A stretch of DNA of 54,628 nucleotides from Prochlorococcus sp. scB243_498I20 (GCA_000635015.1 JFMR01000040.1:1-54628), one strand, 5' to 3'; positions 1-9,581 are shown, numbered from the stretch's first letter. Notes: generated by a model not told the origin, from the sequence alone. Program-made: numbers and translations.

Positions 1-1541
<1,541 letters not shown>

Positions 1542-1605
1542 AATAAACTTAATTTATTGTTTTTAATTTATATAATTTTCTATGCAGTTCTCAAGGTTCA
1601 CACTA

Positions 1606-1723
1606 TCCTGGTGTTCATGGCGATGTGGAACCACTCCGATCCATCTCGAACTCGGTTGTGAAACGCATCAGCGGCGAAAATATTTAGGGGGTAGCCCCTC
1701 GAGAAAATAGCTCAATGCCAGGT
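1606..1723 (+). rRNA. rrf: 5S ribosomal RNA
   Basis: The 5' end (tcctggtg) pairs with the 3' end (gccaggt), closing a structure of about 118 nt. It contains the conserved segments 'ccactccgatccatctcgaa' and 'ctcggttgtgaaacgc' typical of 5S rRNA. It lies about 65 nt downstream of 23S in the usual operon order. Ends are approximate to 1-3 bases. Confidence 0.95.
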
Positions 1724-1735
1724 AAAAATATTTAA

Positions 1736-1770
1736 AAGGGTTTACTCTTAATGAGTAAGCCCTTTTTTAT
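1736..1770 (+). terminator. rRNA operon terminator
   Basis: Ten-base stem GGGTTTACTC / GAGTAAGCCC with a TTAAT loop, followed by TTTTTT. It lies 13 nt after the 5S end. It touches the 3' end of the convergent mutM gene, so it may work for both directions. Confidence 0.85.
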
Positions 1771-2645
1771 TTTTGGCATTTTGGACACCAATGAGTACTT
1801 CTTCCAGTTATTTTTTGTCTCTCAATTAAATTTCCACATTTACGACATTCTTTTCCAGTTCTTCTATAGACATTTGTCTGTAAACCAAAATTTCCATTCT
1901 CTCCTTCCAAGTCCCTAAAATCGCTAAATGTCGTCCCCCCAGAACCAATACTTTTTTTTAATACAGTCACAATTGATTCCTTGAGCTTGATTAACTCATT
2001 TTTCTTTATTGTTCGAGCTTCCCTAAAAGGTGAGATACCAGCGGAGTATAAACTTTCATCAGCATAAATATTTCCTATACCTGCCACTATTGTTTGATCT
2101 AATAAAATAGCTTTTATAGATTTTGATCTTTTTGAAATAACTTTCTTAAGATAATTAGCATCAAACTCTTTAGAAAATGGTTCTGGTCCTAATGAACCTA
2201 ATCCTTTAATTATTTTGTTAGGCGATAGACCTTTATTAATCCACCACATTTGCCCAAAACTTCTTACGTCTATATACCTAAGCTCATTATTATTTTTATC
2301 GAAAAATCTTATTCTTGTATGTTTACACGGATGACTTGAGTTTTCAATAAATTTAAAATATCCAGTCATTCTTAGATGAACTACAAGAAATCCGTTATTT
2401 TTTGAATTTTCTACAAGAAATTGGGCATTCTCATTTTGAACTTCTTTTAATTGAGCTATTAAATATTTTCCTCTTCTATCCCATTTATAAATAAGTGAGT
2501 TCAGAAGTCCTTTAATGAATTCTTCTTTGTTGATTGGGAATGCAACAGTTGAATCCCTACAGACTTCTACTTTTTTAATAATAAAGTTATTAAGTTTTTG
2601 CTCTAAACCTCTCCGAACTGTCTCTACTTCTGGTAATTCAGGCAA
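1767..2645 (-). CDS. mutM: formamidopyrimidine-DNA glycosylase (Fpg/MutM)
   Basis: Base-excision repair enzyme that removes 8-oxoguanine and formamidopyrimidines from oxidised DNA. The 292-aa protein starts [14 protein letters not shown], giving the catalytic Pro2 and Glu3 after Met removal. It has a helix-two-turns-helix region around residues 170-195 ([13 protein letters not shown]) and a C-terminal zinc finger (CRKCGN...HWCPKC, about 267-290). Length and both ends match the family. It lies 4 nt downstream of psaE on the same strand, so the two are probably co-transcribed. This psaE-mutM pairing is, from memory, common in marine picocyanobacteria. It ends against the rRNA terminator. Confidence 0.96.
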   Translation of the reverse strand: MPELPEVETVRRGLEQKLNNFIIKKVEVCRDSTVAFPINKEEFIKGLLNSLIYKWDRRGKYLIAQLKEVQNENAQFLVENSKNNGFLVVHLRMTGYFKFIENSSHPCKHTRIRFFDKNNNELRYIDVRSFGQMWWINKGLSPNKIIKGLGSLGPEPFSKEFDANYLKKVISKRSKSIKAILLDQTIVAGIGNIYADESLYSAGISPFREARTIKKNELIKLKESIVTVLKKSIGSGGTTFSDFRDLEGENGNFGLQTNVYRRTGKECRKCGNLIERQKITGRSTHWCPKCQK

Positions 2646-2649
2646 TTAT

Positions 2650-2859
2650 TTAAGCTTTCTCTAATTCACTTTCAGCGAAATTATTTGTATTTGCTCCACC
2701 ATCAGTTCCGCTTATACCAGCGTAATTTACTTTATCGAATCTGACTACACAGTTATATTTAATGCCTGAGGTATCAACTGAAGCAACTTTACCGATTTCA
2801 TTATACCAATATGATTCTGGTCTTTTTACTCTTACGAGATCTCCTCTTGAAATAGCCAT
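2650..2859 (-). CDS. psaE: photosystem I reaction centre subunit IV (PsaE)
   Basis: Small stromal/cytoplasmic-side photosystem I subunit with an SH3-like beta-barrel, helping dock ferredoxin/flavodoxin and cyclic electron flow. The 69-aa protein opens with [19 protein letters not shown], followed by GKVASVD and [10 protein letters not shown]; these are hallmark PsaE segments, and the length is standard. It is the first gene of a psaE-mutM unit. The 79-nt gap to the next gene on the right presumably holds its promoter. Confidence 0.97.
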   Translation of the reverse strand: MAISRGDLVRVKRPESYWYNEIGKVASVDTSGIKYNCVVRFDKVNYAGISGTDGGANTNNFAESELEKA

Positions 2860-2938
2860 TACTATTAATTTAACTTTTTGTAGAATAACTCATCATTAAT
2901 ATTCTTAGACAAATTATTCACACATATTAATTAAAGTT

Positions 2939-3709
2939 TTAACAAAAATCATTTATTAAATTATTTTCGAATTCTTCTTTAGCAGGCTTACTTCCCATCC
3001 ATTTCCTGCCAGGTATTCTTACATCTAATTCATTTTTATCACAATTGATTGAAATAATCAGTTTTTTATTTTCTTGATTTAGAACGTTTATAACTTTTCT
3101 ACCTTTAATATCTTTATATGTTTTACTTTGGATAATTATAGGACCATAAATTTTTTTATCTAACTCAATTAAATCATTATTTTTTTTATTTTCAGTTGTT
3201 TCATATTTTTCTGAATTAATTGTGTTCTTTTTTGTTATTGTGAGCTTTTGACCAATTTTTATTGAATCAGCATTATTGATATTATTAATTTCTATCAGTT
3301 CTTTTACTTTTAAATTATATTTGTTCGATATGTCAGTAAGATTTTCACCAGTTTGAACAATATGATAATTTTTAATTAAATCTGATTGTTTTGTAAGATT
3401 TTCAGTAGATTCAGAAATAATAAGATTTTGGCCAACAATGATATAATTTTCATCTTTTAAGTTATTCAATTTAATAATTAAATCTTTATTAATTGAATAG
3501 AATTTTGAAATACTTGATATTGTATCTCCACTTTTTACAATATGAATTTTTTTTATTTCAGTTTTTTCTTCAGTAATTGATTCTTTTCTAGCAATATTCT
3601 CAATTGTGTTTTTTGATGAAAATATTTTTTCTTCTGATTTTATCAATGATTGATTAAAAAAATTAATAAATATGGCGATTACTAAAAATGCAAATTTCAT
3701 AAAACTCAC
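2939..3709 (-). CDS. LysM-domain secreted/envelope protein
   Basis: 256-aa protein with an N-terminal hydrophobic segment (about residues 4-22) that looks like a signal peptide or anchor. Two LysM repeats follow: about 54-97 (HIVKSGDTISSISKFY...GQNLII) and about 113-158 (YHIVQTGENLTDISNKY...GQKLTI). LysM modules bind N-acetylglucosamine polymers such as peptidoglycan, so an envelope location is inferred. The C-terminal 70 residues match nothing I recognise (IISINCDKNELDVRIPGRKW). No catalytic domain is seen. Other roles, such as holding an envelope enzyme, are open. Confidence 0.8.
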   Translation of the reverse strand: MSFMKFAFLVIAIFINFFNQSLIKSEEKIFSSKNTIENIARKESITEEKTEIKKIHIVKSGDTISSISKFYSINKDLIIKLNNLKDENYIIVGQNLIISESTENLTKQSDLIKNYHIVQTGENLTDISNKYNLKVKELIEINNINNADSIKIGQKLTITKKNTINSEKYETTENKKNNDLIELDKKIYGPIIIQSKTYKDIKGRKVINVLNQENKKLIISINCDKNELDVRIPGRKWMGSKPAKEEFENNLINDFC

Positions 3710-3772
3710 TATTTATTTAAAGATAATCTTTAAATTAAAAATCACTAGGTTTTTGAAAACAATTTAAGTAAT

Positions 3773-5164
3773 TTAAACCTGAAAAATAAACTTTAAAAAT
3801 TTCTTTACTCTTTCATAGGGGGGATACCGCAGATTTGAATCAAATAAAAAACCTTTAAAAGTAATAGATTTTTGATTTGAAAAATTTCGAAAACCTTCTT
3901 CTCCATGAAATTTACCAATACCACTTTGCCCAACGCCTCCAAAGGGTAAATTTGGAATAAGGACTGGCAACATCACATCATTTATACAAATTGTTCCAGA
4001 GCTGGTTACTTTTGAAATATGATTATGGATTTTTTTATTGCCTCCGAATAAGTAGATTGCTAAGGGTTTTGATGTTTGAATAATCTGTTTTAAAGCTGAT
4101 TCTTTATCATTAATTCCAACTACAGGAAGTAGTGAACTGAATAATTCTTTCTGCAAAATATCTGTTTCATTTAATTTAGTTCTCAAAATTGTAGGAGATA
4201 TTTTCAACTTTTTTTTACTAAAAGTCCCCCCAAACAAAATTCTTTTTTCTTTTTCATATTGTTTGAGAATTTTTACAGTTGCTGTAAATTGTTTTTTCTC
4301 CAATTTTGACAGGTTTTCGGAAATAATTGGATTATCTCCGTAAAAACTTTCTATGTATTTTTTTAATTTTTCTATAAAAATATTTTCAATTTCTTTATCT
4401 ACAAAGATATGATTCGGAGCCATGCAGGATTGACCAGAATTAAAAAATTTGCCCCAAACAATTCTTTTTGCAGCCACTTCTAAATTTGCATTCTTGAAAA
4501 CAATTACAGGATTTTTTCCGCTTAACTCAAGAGTTAATGGAGTTAAGTTTTTTGAAGCTAATTTCATTATAGATTTTCCAGTTTCAGTACTTCCTGTAAA
4601 AAAAATGTGGTCAAAATTTTGTTCAATTAATTTTATGGATTGTTTATTATCACCCTCTACTGTCATTAGGACATCTTTACGGAAATATTTGGAAGTAAGC
4701 TTTTTAATAAGTTTTGAGGTCGCAGGACATTTCTCTGATGGTTTTATAACTGCAGTATTTCCTGCTGAGAAAATATTTACCAATGGCTTTAAAATATAAA
4801 GTAATGGATAATTATAAGGACCAAGAATTAAGACACACCCAAGAGGTTCATAAATAACTTTGGAGGATGATGGAAAAAGATAAAAAGGTGTATCAATCTT
4901 TTTTGGTCGCATCCAAGAATTGAGTTTCTTTTTTATAAGTGAAATTTCTTCTTTCACTAAAAGTATTTCTGAAAGCCCTTCAATTTCAGATTTGCCGAGA
5001 TCAACAAAAAGTGATTTAATTATCTCTTTTTTATTTTCATCCAAAAGTTTAGAAACTATATTGATATGATGGATCCGCCATTTTATATCTTCAGTTTTAC
5101 CAGTGAGAACTGTATTTTTTAATTTATAGATGTCTTCTAAATGAAATTTATCAGAAATTTTCAT
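3773..5164 (-). CDS. aldehyde dehydrogenase family protein
   Basis: NAD(P)-dependent oxidation of an aldehyde to a carboxylate. The 463-aa length is typical of the short ALDH group that includes cyanobacterial fatty-aldehyde dehydrogenases. Visible motifs are the cofactor-binding FTGSTETGKSIM (about 189-200), the catalytic-glutamate region LTLELSGKNPVIV (about 211-223), the catalytic cysteine in NSGQSCMAPN (about 243-252), and a C-terminal PNLPFGGVGQSGIGKFHGEEGF block. The C-terminal hydrophobic tail (FKGFLFDSNLRYPPY...FIFQV) resembles the membrane-associated fatty-aldehyde type. The substrate is inferred, not shown. Confidence 0.9.
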   Translation of the reverse strand: MKISDKFHLEDIYKLKNTVLTGKTEDIKWRIHHINIVSKLLDENKKEIIKSLFVDLGKSEIEGLSEILLVKEEISLIKKKLNSWMRPKKIDTPFYLFPSSSKVIYEPLGCVLILGPYNYPLLYILKPLVNIFSAGNTAVIKPSEKCPATSKLIKKLTSKYFRKDVLMTVEGDNKQSIKLIEQNFDHIFFTGSTETGKSIMKLASKNLTPLTLELSGKNPVIVFKNANLEVAAKRIVWGKFFNSGQSCMAPNHIFVDKEIENIFIEKLKKYIESFYGDNPIISENLSKLEKKQFTATVKILKQYEKEKRILFGGTFSKKKLKISPTILRTKLNETDILQKELFSSLLPVVGINDKESALKQIIQTSKPLAIYLFGGNKKIHNHISKVTSSGTICINDVMLPVLIPNLPFGGVGQSGIGKFHGEEGFRNFSNQKSITFKGFLFDSNLRYPPYERVKKFLKFIFQV

Positions 5165-5320
5165 TTTTTACCTTTGAATAGTATTAAATATATCAGAGGA
5201 TAAATTGTAAATAACTAAGGTTTTTAGGCAGTTTAATCAAAGCGAATGATTTATGAGAAATAATCAAATTTATTAATATTGCTATTAAAAATTCAAATTT
5301 TTCTTGGTTAGTATATTTCT

Positions 5321-6211
5321 ATGAGGGAAAATTTTTCAATTAGATTGATATCTATAAATGAAATACCAGAAGTCACAAACTGGGCAAGGTTAGAAGGATT
5401 TTCTCCTGGAATGGATGATTTATCAATTTATAGAAATACAGATAAACAAGGGGTATGGGTAGCTTGTCTAGACAATAATCCTATAGGCTCTATTGCGTGT
5501 ATAAAATATAATTCCTCTTATAGTTTTATAGGTTTATTTATCGTTAAAAAAGAATTCCGGAATAATGGATATGGAGTGAGATTATGGAAACATGCCCTCG
5601 AATATTTGAAAAATGTTGATTGTATTGGTCTTGAGGCTGCCCCAGATAGATTAAATGATTACGCAAAGTGGGGGTTTAGAAAATCTTCCATTACAAATCG
5701 ATGGAAATTAAATGGTTCTCAAGATTTGCCATTGAGAAATTTCTATAAAGATCAATTTCATTCTTTTAAAGTTGTCCCGGGTAATAAAATTTATTCTGAA
5801 GCAGTCTTAATTTATGATGATCAAAGAGAACCTAGTCCCAGACCACATTTTCTAAATGACTGGTTGAAAAATTCTCATGGTAATGTCAGTGCAATTGTCG
5901 ATAATAATGGGATGTGCCATGGATTTGGCAGGATAAGACCTTGTATAATGGAGGATAATGAGCAAGGCTGGAGAATTGGCCCACTTTTAGCGGATACTCC
6001 ACCACTTGCTGAATTATTAATAAGGGAGTTAGTTGGTGATTTAGATGCTCAAATCTTATTGGATTGCTCTAATCTGAACCCTTATGCAAATTATCTTTTA
6101 TCAAGTTTGGGATTTGAGGAAATATCGAAAACTTACAGAATGTATAAAGGTATTCAACCCCCCTGCCCTATGAATCAAGTATATGGACTTGCCTGCTTGG
6201 AACTAGGATGA
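5321..6211 (+). CDS. GNAT family N-acetyltransferase, two-domain
   Basis: 296-aa protein. The N-terminal half (about 1-125) is a GNAT fold with the acetyl-CoA binding signature FRNNGYGVRLWKHALEY (about 81-97), preceded by the beta-4 strand FIGLFIVKKE. The C-terminal half looks like the second acetyltransferase-like domain seen in two-domain GNATs (GPLLADTPPLAELLIREL then a second-site beta strand and LGFEE). The acceptor is unknown. It stands alone on plus, divergent from the aldehyde dehydrogenase with a gap of about 155 nt. Confidence 0.85.
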   Translation: MRENFSIRLISINEIPEVTNWARLEGFSPGMDDLSIYRNTDKQGVWVACLDNNPIGSIACIKYNSSYSFIGLFIVKKEFRNNGYGVRLWKHALEYLKNVDCIGLEAAPDRLNDYAKWGFRKSSITNRWKLNGSQDLPLRNFYKDQFHSFKVVPGNKIYSEAVLIYDDQREPSPRPHFLNDWLKNSHGNVSAIVDNNGMCHGFGRIRPCIMEDNEQGWRIGPLLADTPPLAELLIRELVGDLDAQILLDCSNLNPYANYLLSSLGFEEISKTYRMYKGIQPPCPMNQVYGLACLELG

Positions 6212-6278
6212 TTTCCTTTAAAACGTTCATTTCCCCTTTTGTTTCTGTAATACTGTAAAGAAGTTTGTTTGATTAAGA

Positions 6279-6527
6279 TTAACTTCCAGAAGGTTTCAAA
6301 ATTTTTTTTACAATATCGGCGTTGATTATAGTGATCTCTCCATTGTCAATATTGGCAACTTGAAACAAGGTCCATGAATTTGGATTTCTAGCTCCTCCAA
6401 TACAGTCGATAACTTGACCGACCCAATAATTTTCATTCTTTTCATTAGTATATTCGCAATTTTCTTTTTTAATTGCGACATAATCACCAGGCCTAACGAA
6501 AAGAAACTCAGGAGTTGCTGAGCTCAC
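6279..6527 (-). CDS. DUF3104 family protein
   Basis: 82-aa protein of a small family that I recognise from marine picocyanobacteria as DUF3104; function unknown. Visible features are FVRPGDYVAIKKE near the N terminus, NYWVGQVIDCIGGARNP in the middle and VANIDNGEITIINAD towards the end, an arrangement suggesting a small beta-barrel. A palindrome TAGTA-N6-TACTA lies 14 nt upstream of the start (6541-6556), so this gene is a candidate for repressor control. Confidence 0.8.
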   Translation of the reverse strand: MSSATPEFLFVRPGDYVAIKKENCEYTNEKNENYWVGQVIDCIGGARNPNSWTLFQVANIDNGEITIINADIVKKILKPSGS

Positions 6528-6540
6528 AATGGATAACTAA

Positions 6541-6556
6541 TAGTATATACGTACTA
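6541..6556. promoter_or_regulatory. LexA-like palindrome TAGTATATACGTACTA
   Basis: A 16-base element with inverted arms TAGTA and TACTA separated by six bases. It sits 14 nt upstream of the DUF3104 start codon, where a repressor would block transcription. A near-identical element occurs at 9566-9581. The form resembles the cyanobacterial/Gram-positive LexA box (AGTAC-N4-GTACT type). Assignment to LexA is inference. Confidence 0.4.
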
Positions 6557-6624
6557 TAGTAAGTTATTGGTTTTGTTGCTGAACTTTGAATTATTTAGCA
6601 AACTAGGGGTAATTCAAGAATAAA

Positions 6625-6717
6625 ATGGAATCAACTGAAATTGCTATATTTTCAACATTATTGGGGTTAATTTTAGCTTTAACTGACGCTTATATAGAAC
6701 GAAATATTCCTGGATAA
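6625..6717 (+). CDS. 30-aa single-helix membrane peptide
   Basis: ATG to TAA gives 30 residues, MESTEIAIFSTLLGLILA then LTDAYIERNIPG. One hydrophobic helix (about residues 6-21) is followed by a charged tail. Size and build resemble the tiny subunits of photosystems or cytochrome b6f, but I cannot match it to any named one. It is unannotated-size and would be missed by most callers. Function unknown. Confidence 0.45.
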   Translation: MESTEIAIFSTLLGLILALTDAYIERNIPG

Positions 6718-6738
6718 TAAATACTTCTAATTCATTTC

Positions 6739-6873
6739 TTAAATTAAATAAGATTTAAGCTGGTCTAATATGTCGGCACGGTTGGAAACTAGTTTTGTAA
6801 AAACTAAATATATCAACCCTCCCATTGCGAGCCTTCCGTTAATTTTCTCTAACTGCTTAAGTTTTCTCAACAA
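6739..6873 (-). CDS. divergent high-light-inducible (HLIP-like) protein, non-ATG start
   Basis: Minus-strand frame of 44 codons starting at one of two adjacent TTG codons (6871-6873 or 6868-6870). It reads LRKLKQLEKINGRLAMGGLI then a hydrophobic stretch and a short polar tail. The core ExxNGRxAM matches the chlorophyll-binding helix motif of HLIP/CAB-family proteins (Glu plus Asn/Arg ligands). HLIPs bind pigments in thylakoids and protect photosystems under high light. Position 10 of the motif is Gly-Gly rather than the usual Ile-Gly-Phe, so it is an outlying member. No ATG lies upstream in frame; the frame stays open further 5', so the true start is uncertain. Confidence 0.6.
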   Translation of the reverse strand: MLRKLKQLEKINGRLAMGGLIYLVFTKLVSNRADILDQLKSYLI

Positions 6874-6983
6874 ATTAATCTTGTAGTTAAACAAAAATTT
6901 AAAGGGTATAGAAAATAAAAAAGTATTGATTACTTCAAAATAAAAAAAAATTATAGAAATATTATTTCAAACACGAATTAAAT

Positions 6984-7121
6984 TTAAAGCCAAGCTTCTT
7001 TCATCTCAAGATAAAGTCTCTCGCTCTCAGCAGAGTTAATTTTGCTGTCTGAATAGGATTGTTGCTGTTGCTGTTGCTGCTGCTGTGTTGAGTTAGTATT
7101 AGGATTTTGGGCTTCGCTCAT
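6984..7121 (-). CDS. 45-aa glutamine-rich peptide
   Basis: ATG start, 45 residues: MSEAQNPNTNST, then nine consecutive glutamines, then SYSDSKINSAESERLYLEMK and EAWL. The mixed CAG/CAA coding of the Q run and the ordered tail (charged amphipathic helix ending in Trp-Leu) suggest selection on protein rather than a bare microsatellite. No transmembrane segment. Function unknown; the C-terminal 24 residues look like a docking helix. Confidence 0.6.
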   Translation of the reverse strand: MSEAQNPNTNSTQQQQQQQQQSYSDSKINSAESERLYLEMKEAWL

Positions 7122-7135
7122 TAATAGTTAATAGG

Positions 7136-7177
7136 TCTAAATATTTGTGTTTATTCTCTCATATTTAGAGCTTTTTT
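7136..7177. repeat. 9-bp inverted repeat with T-tract
   Basis: TCTAAATAT (7136-7144) pairs perfectly with ATATTTAGA (7161-7169) across a 16-nt loop and is followed by CTTTTTTT on plus. It could be a weak terminator on plus or a regulatory hairpin just upstream of the Q-rich peptide gene on minus. The long loop and AT-rich stem make either role uncertain. Confidence 0.3.
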
Positions 7178-7244
7178 TGTCAATTTAAATTCTTAAATTT
7201 TATTTAAATTTTCTATGTTTTTAATTTTCCTGTTTTGAGTGAAG

Positions 7245-7346
7245 TTATTTCGCTACGGTAGTTTTGGTATATAGGAATTTAACTTCCCAATATACAATTC
7301 CTAGGAAGATAGCACTTGCAATGATAATTTCAGAAATGGCTAACAT
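7245..7346 (-). CDS. 33-aa single-helix membrane peptide
   Basis: ATG start; reads MLAISEIIIASAIFLGIVYW then EVKFLYTKTTVAK. There is one hydrophobic helix (about residues 2-20) and a basic C-terminal tail, so it is predicted to sit in a membrane with the tail on the cytoplasmic side. I cannot match it to a named photosynthetic subunit. Function unknown. Confidence 0.5.
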   Translation of the reverse strand: MLAISEIIIASAIFLGIVYWEVKFLYTKTTVAK

Positions 7347-7493
7347 TTTATTTTTCAATAATGATTTAATTTTGGTATCAATTTACACAGAATGCAATAG
7401 GTACTAATTACATTTAAGATTTTTAAAAATCTTATTTAATAAAATAACGCGTCGAAATAATATAAAATCTTTAGTTAGATACATATTATTTTC

Positions 7494-7928
7494 TTGGGAA
7501 ATTTCATAAATTCAGCAACCCTTATACCTTTAATACCTTTAGTAACATCTTTATTTATTTTTATTCTATTGGTAAGTTTCAACAGAACACTTAACAGGTT
7601 AACAAAACCAGTTACTGCTCTGGTTGCATTATCTTTATTAAGTTCTGCTTTTATAAGCACATTTGACTATTTTAAGAAAATAGAAAAAGAATTAGTTTTA
7701 TCTGAATTTCTCAAATTTTTTGAAGAAAAAAATTTAGTTATACATCTCAATTTAGTAAATGAAAAAATTATAATTTTTTTCTCATTAATAATGATATTAG
7801 TTATTGGAATATCTTTTTATAAATTACCTAGAAAAAAAGGTTATGTCTCATTAATGATTAGCCTAGGATTAATTTCTTCTTCGGCGATACTCTCAATATT
7901 GCTAATAGATTTTTCAGCACTAGTCTAA
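7494..7928 (+). CDS. membrane protein resembling part of an NDH-1 subunit
   Basis: 144-aa protein with TTG start, giving MGNFINSATLIPLIPLV. Roughly four hydrophobic segments are seen (about 8-28, 40-56, 87-104, 115-141). The first 50 residues (LIPLIPLVTSL...LNRLTKPVTALVALSLL) recall the N terminus of NdhF/NuoL-type subunits, but the antiporter core is missing and the middle is charged. It may be a small protein derived from NdhF or a coincidental likeness. Its stop codon overlaps the 3' end of the convergent oxidase gene by 4 nt. Confidence 0.6.
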   Translation: MGNFINSATLIPLIPLVTSLFIFILLVSFNRTLNRLTKPVTALVALSLLSSAFISTFDYFKKIEKELVLSEFLKFFEEKNLVIHLNLVNEKIIIFFSLIMILVIGISFYKLPRKKGYVSLMISLGLISSSAILSILLIDFSALV

Positions 7929-8434
7929 ACTGTTGTAAGCATTGACAAAGCTTCGTTAAGTTCTTGGACATGATTTAATTCATCTTGAGCAATTTCTTTT
8001 ATTTTTTGATCATTTGGATTGTCTATTAAATATTTGGAATAAGTTTCAAATGCATGTTCTTCGATTTTTATGTTGACATCATAAGCATTAGCTGGAGAAA
8101 GGAAATAATAAAAAACCATGATCCAGTAATAGACAAGCACAAGGTGTCTCGCAAAAAATCTATCAATCCAGAACCTATCTCCTCCTCTTTTCTCCATTTC
8201 TTTAAGATGCTCAGTTTCGTTAATAGCTTGATAAAAATGTTCTTTCATTAAAATCATTGTTTTCTCATTTTTAATTCCTAGGGATTCTTTAAAATGAAGA
8301 ACTGAAAGAAATGCAAAATAAGGTGATCTAGCTATAACTTCTAAAACCCAAAATCTTTGTAAAGATCTACCAGAGTATATGAAGTCTAAGAAGTTAACTG
8401 TACTATTCAAAATTAAAGAATTTAATTTCTTCAT
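7925..8434 (-). CDS. plastid terminal oxidase / alternative oxidase-like di-iron protein (PTOX)
   Basis: Membrane-bound quinol oxidase of the AOX/PTOX family, passing electrons from plastoquinol to oxygen and relieving an over-reduced photosynthetic chain. All di-iron ligands of the family can be placed in the 169 residues: Glu32 (LEVIARSPYF), Glu73 and His76 (NETEHL), Glu125 (KIEEHAFETY) and Glu152/His155 (AQDELNHVQEL). The hydrophobic stretch around 97-114 is the membrane-binding region. It is short compared with plant AOX but near the cyanobacterial size. It is convergent with the membrane protein gene on plus. It carries no thiol-regulation cysteines. Confidence 0.88.
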   Translation of the reverse strand: MKKLNSLILNSTVNFLDFIYSGRSLQRFWVLEVIARSPYFAFLSVLHFKESLGIKNEKTMILMKEHFYQAINETEHLKEMEKRGGDRFWIDRFFARHLVLVYYWIMVFYYFLSPANAYDVNIKIEEHAFETYSKYLIDNPNDQKIKEIAQDELNHVQELNEALSMLTTV

Positions 8435-8589
8435 AAATTTAGTATTTCTTTAAGTATAATTACTCAGCTGTTCGAGGGCTATAATGTTTTGGAGTAATTA
8501 ACCAAAAATTAATATTTATAGTCTAAAAATTGTTACTTCCATTGAAATATTTTTTTTTCATGCATTAATTGGATAGATAAAAATTTTAT

Positions 8590-8730
8590 ATGACAGTTAC
8601 TGAAAAAATTGCAAATGCCAAAAAGAGGATTTATGAATTAGAAAGACTTATAAAATATTGGAATGATTCAGAACATGATGAGGCAAAAATAGTAAATTTT
8701 GCAAGGAACATTGAAAATAAAGTTGCCTAG
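8590..8730 (+). CDS. 46-aa charged helical peptide
   Basis: ATG start; reads MTVTEKIANAKKRIYELERL, IKYWNDSEHDEAKI, VNFARNIENKVA. Highly charged and probably a single amphipathic helix or helical hairpin; no membrane segment. Codon use matches neighbouring genes. Not recognised; function unknown. Confidence 0.5.
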   Translation: MTVTEKIANAKKRIYELERLIKYWNDSEHDEAKIVNFARNIENKVA

Positions 8731-8876
8731 ATTGTGATGATTAAGGCTGATTAAGTTTTTCTACTTAAAGAGATTTAATATCTTTGAGGTTTCGAATATT
8801 GTTTAATTTATAAATAGAGCAATTAAACCTATTTTCAAAAACGGTAAGGAAGAAATAATCTATAAGAAAAATAAAT

Positions 8877-8990
8877 ATGAAAACCTTTTCAAAAAAATAT
8901 TTAGTGCCGATTAAATTTATACCATGGCTTTTTTGGGTATTTATATCTTTTATGAGTATATATTTATGTAAGATAGCCTGGGTAAATTGA
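8877..8990 (+). CDS. possible 37-aa membrane peptide
   Basis: ATG start; reads MKTFSKKYLVPIKFIPWLFW then VFISFMSIYLCKIAWVN. Basic N terminus followed by a strongly hydrophobic helix, the usual layout of a one-pass membrane peptide. A longer minus-strand frame covers the same bases but has no protein-like character. Without homologues this stays tentative. Confidence 0.35.
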   Translation: MKTFSKKYLVPIKFIPWLFWVFISFMSIYLCKIAWVN

Positions 8991-9003
8991 ATAATTAATG
9001 AAT

Positions 9004-9312
9004 CTAGCTTCTCCTTAGCCAACCAGGAGCACCGCCAAACCAATCCGATATATCATCTTCATTTGGGTTGAAATGATTTTCTTTATCTAGTCCATCTATC
9101 CCAAATGATTGTAAGAGGTTATCAATCCCTCCATCATTTTTTGCACCATTCCTTCTAAAGCTGTTAGCTTTTTTTAGCCAAAGAGAAATTGTCGAATTAT
9201 GGTGTGCAAATTTCTCAACAAATATCCTTTCTTCTAATGTAATTGATTTATCTTGAGCAATTCTTTTAATTATTCCTTGGATTTTTAGTCTTTTTGCATT
9301 ACTAAGAAGCAT
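9004..9312 (-). CDS. conserved hypothetical protein of marine picocyanobacteria
   Basis: 102-aa soluble protein. The N-terminal part is helical and basic (MLLSNAKRLKIQGIIKRIAQ, then EERIFVEKFAHHNSTISLWL). The middle has FRRNG, and the C terminus DDISDWFGGAPGWLRRS looks strongly conserved in character and I recall similar tails in picocyanobacterial proteins. No catalytic motif is seen. Function unknown. Confidence 0.75.
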   Translation of the reverse strand: MLLSNAKRLKIQGIIKRIAQDKSITLEERIFVEKFAHHNSTISLWLKKANSFRRNGAKNDGGIDNLLQSFGIDGLDKENHFNPNEDDISDWFGGAPGWLRRS

Positions 9313-9565
9313 TTGTTGGTCAATTCATTATTCTTTTTATAGGAAGGTTTACTAAATATATCTTGTCAATGTTAATTTCAACAAATTCACTATTTTAAAA
9401 GGCTTTAAGCAAGAAAAGTCTTAAGACACTAAAAAAAGGGATCAATAAGTGACGCATGATACGTTTATTCATTTATCAAACTTATGATTCCTACAAATTA
9501 GATAAAAAAATCAATACATTCACAAGGGTATGTTGAAATTTAGAGAAGAGGACGCAGTTGCACTA

Positions 9566-9581
9566 TAGTAAATATGTACTA
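9566..9581. promoter_or_regulatory. LexA-like palindrome TAGTAAATATGTACTA
   Basis: Second copy of the TAGTA-N6-TACTA palindrome, 27 nt upstream of the ATG at 9609. It matches the 6541-6556 element at 13 of 16 positions. A further partial arm (TTAGTACAGACGTATTA) follows at about 9585, so the operator may be double. The likeness to a cyanobacterial SOS box is inference. Confidence 0.4.

Noticed and set aside
7040..7085. GCTGTTGCT-type tandem repeat as a CRISPR or satellite
   Set aside because: It is the glutamine run of a 45-aa reading frame, with no spacers.
8765..9043. 92-codon minus frame
   Set aside because: It starts inside the end of the conserved 102-aa gene in another frame and its translation is low-complexity Ile/Phe/Lys without protein-like pattern.
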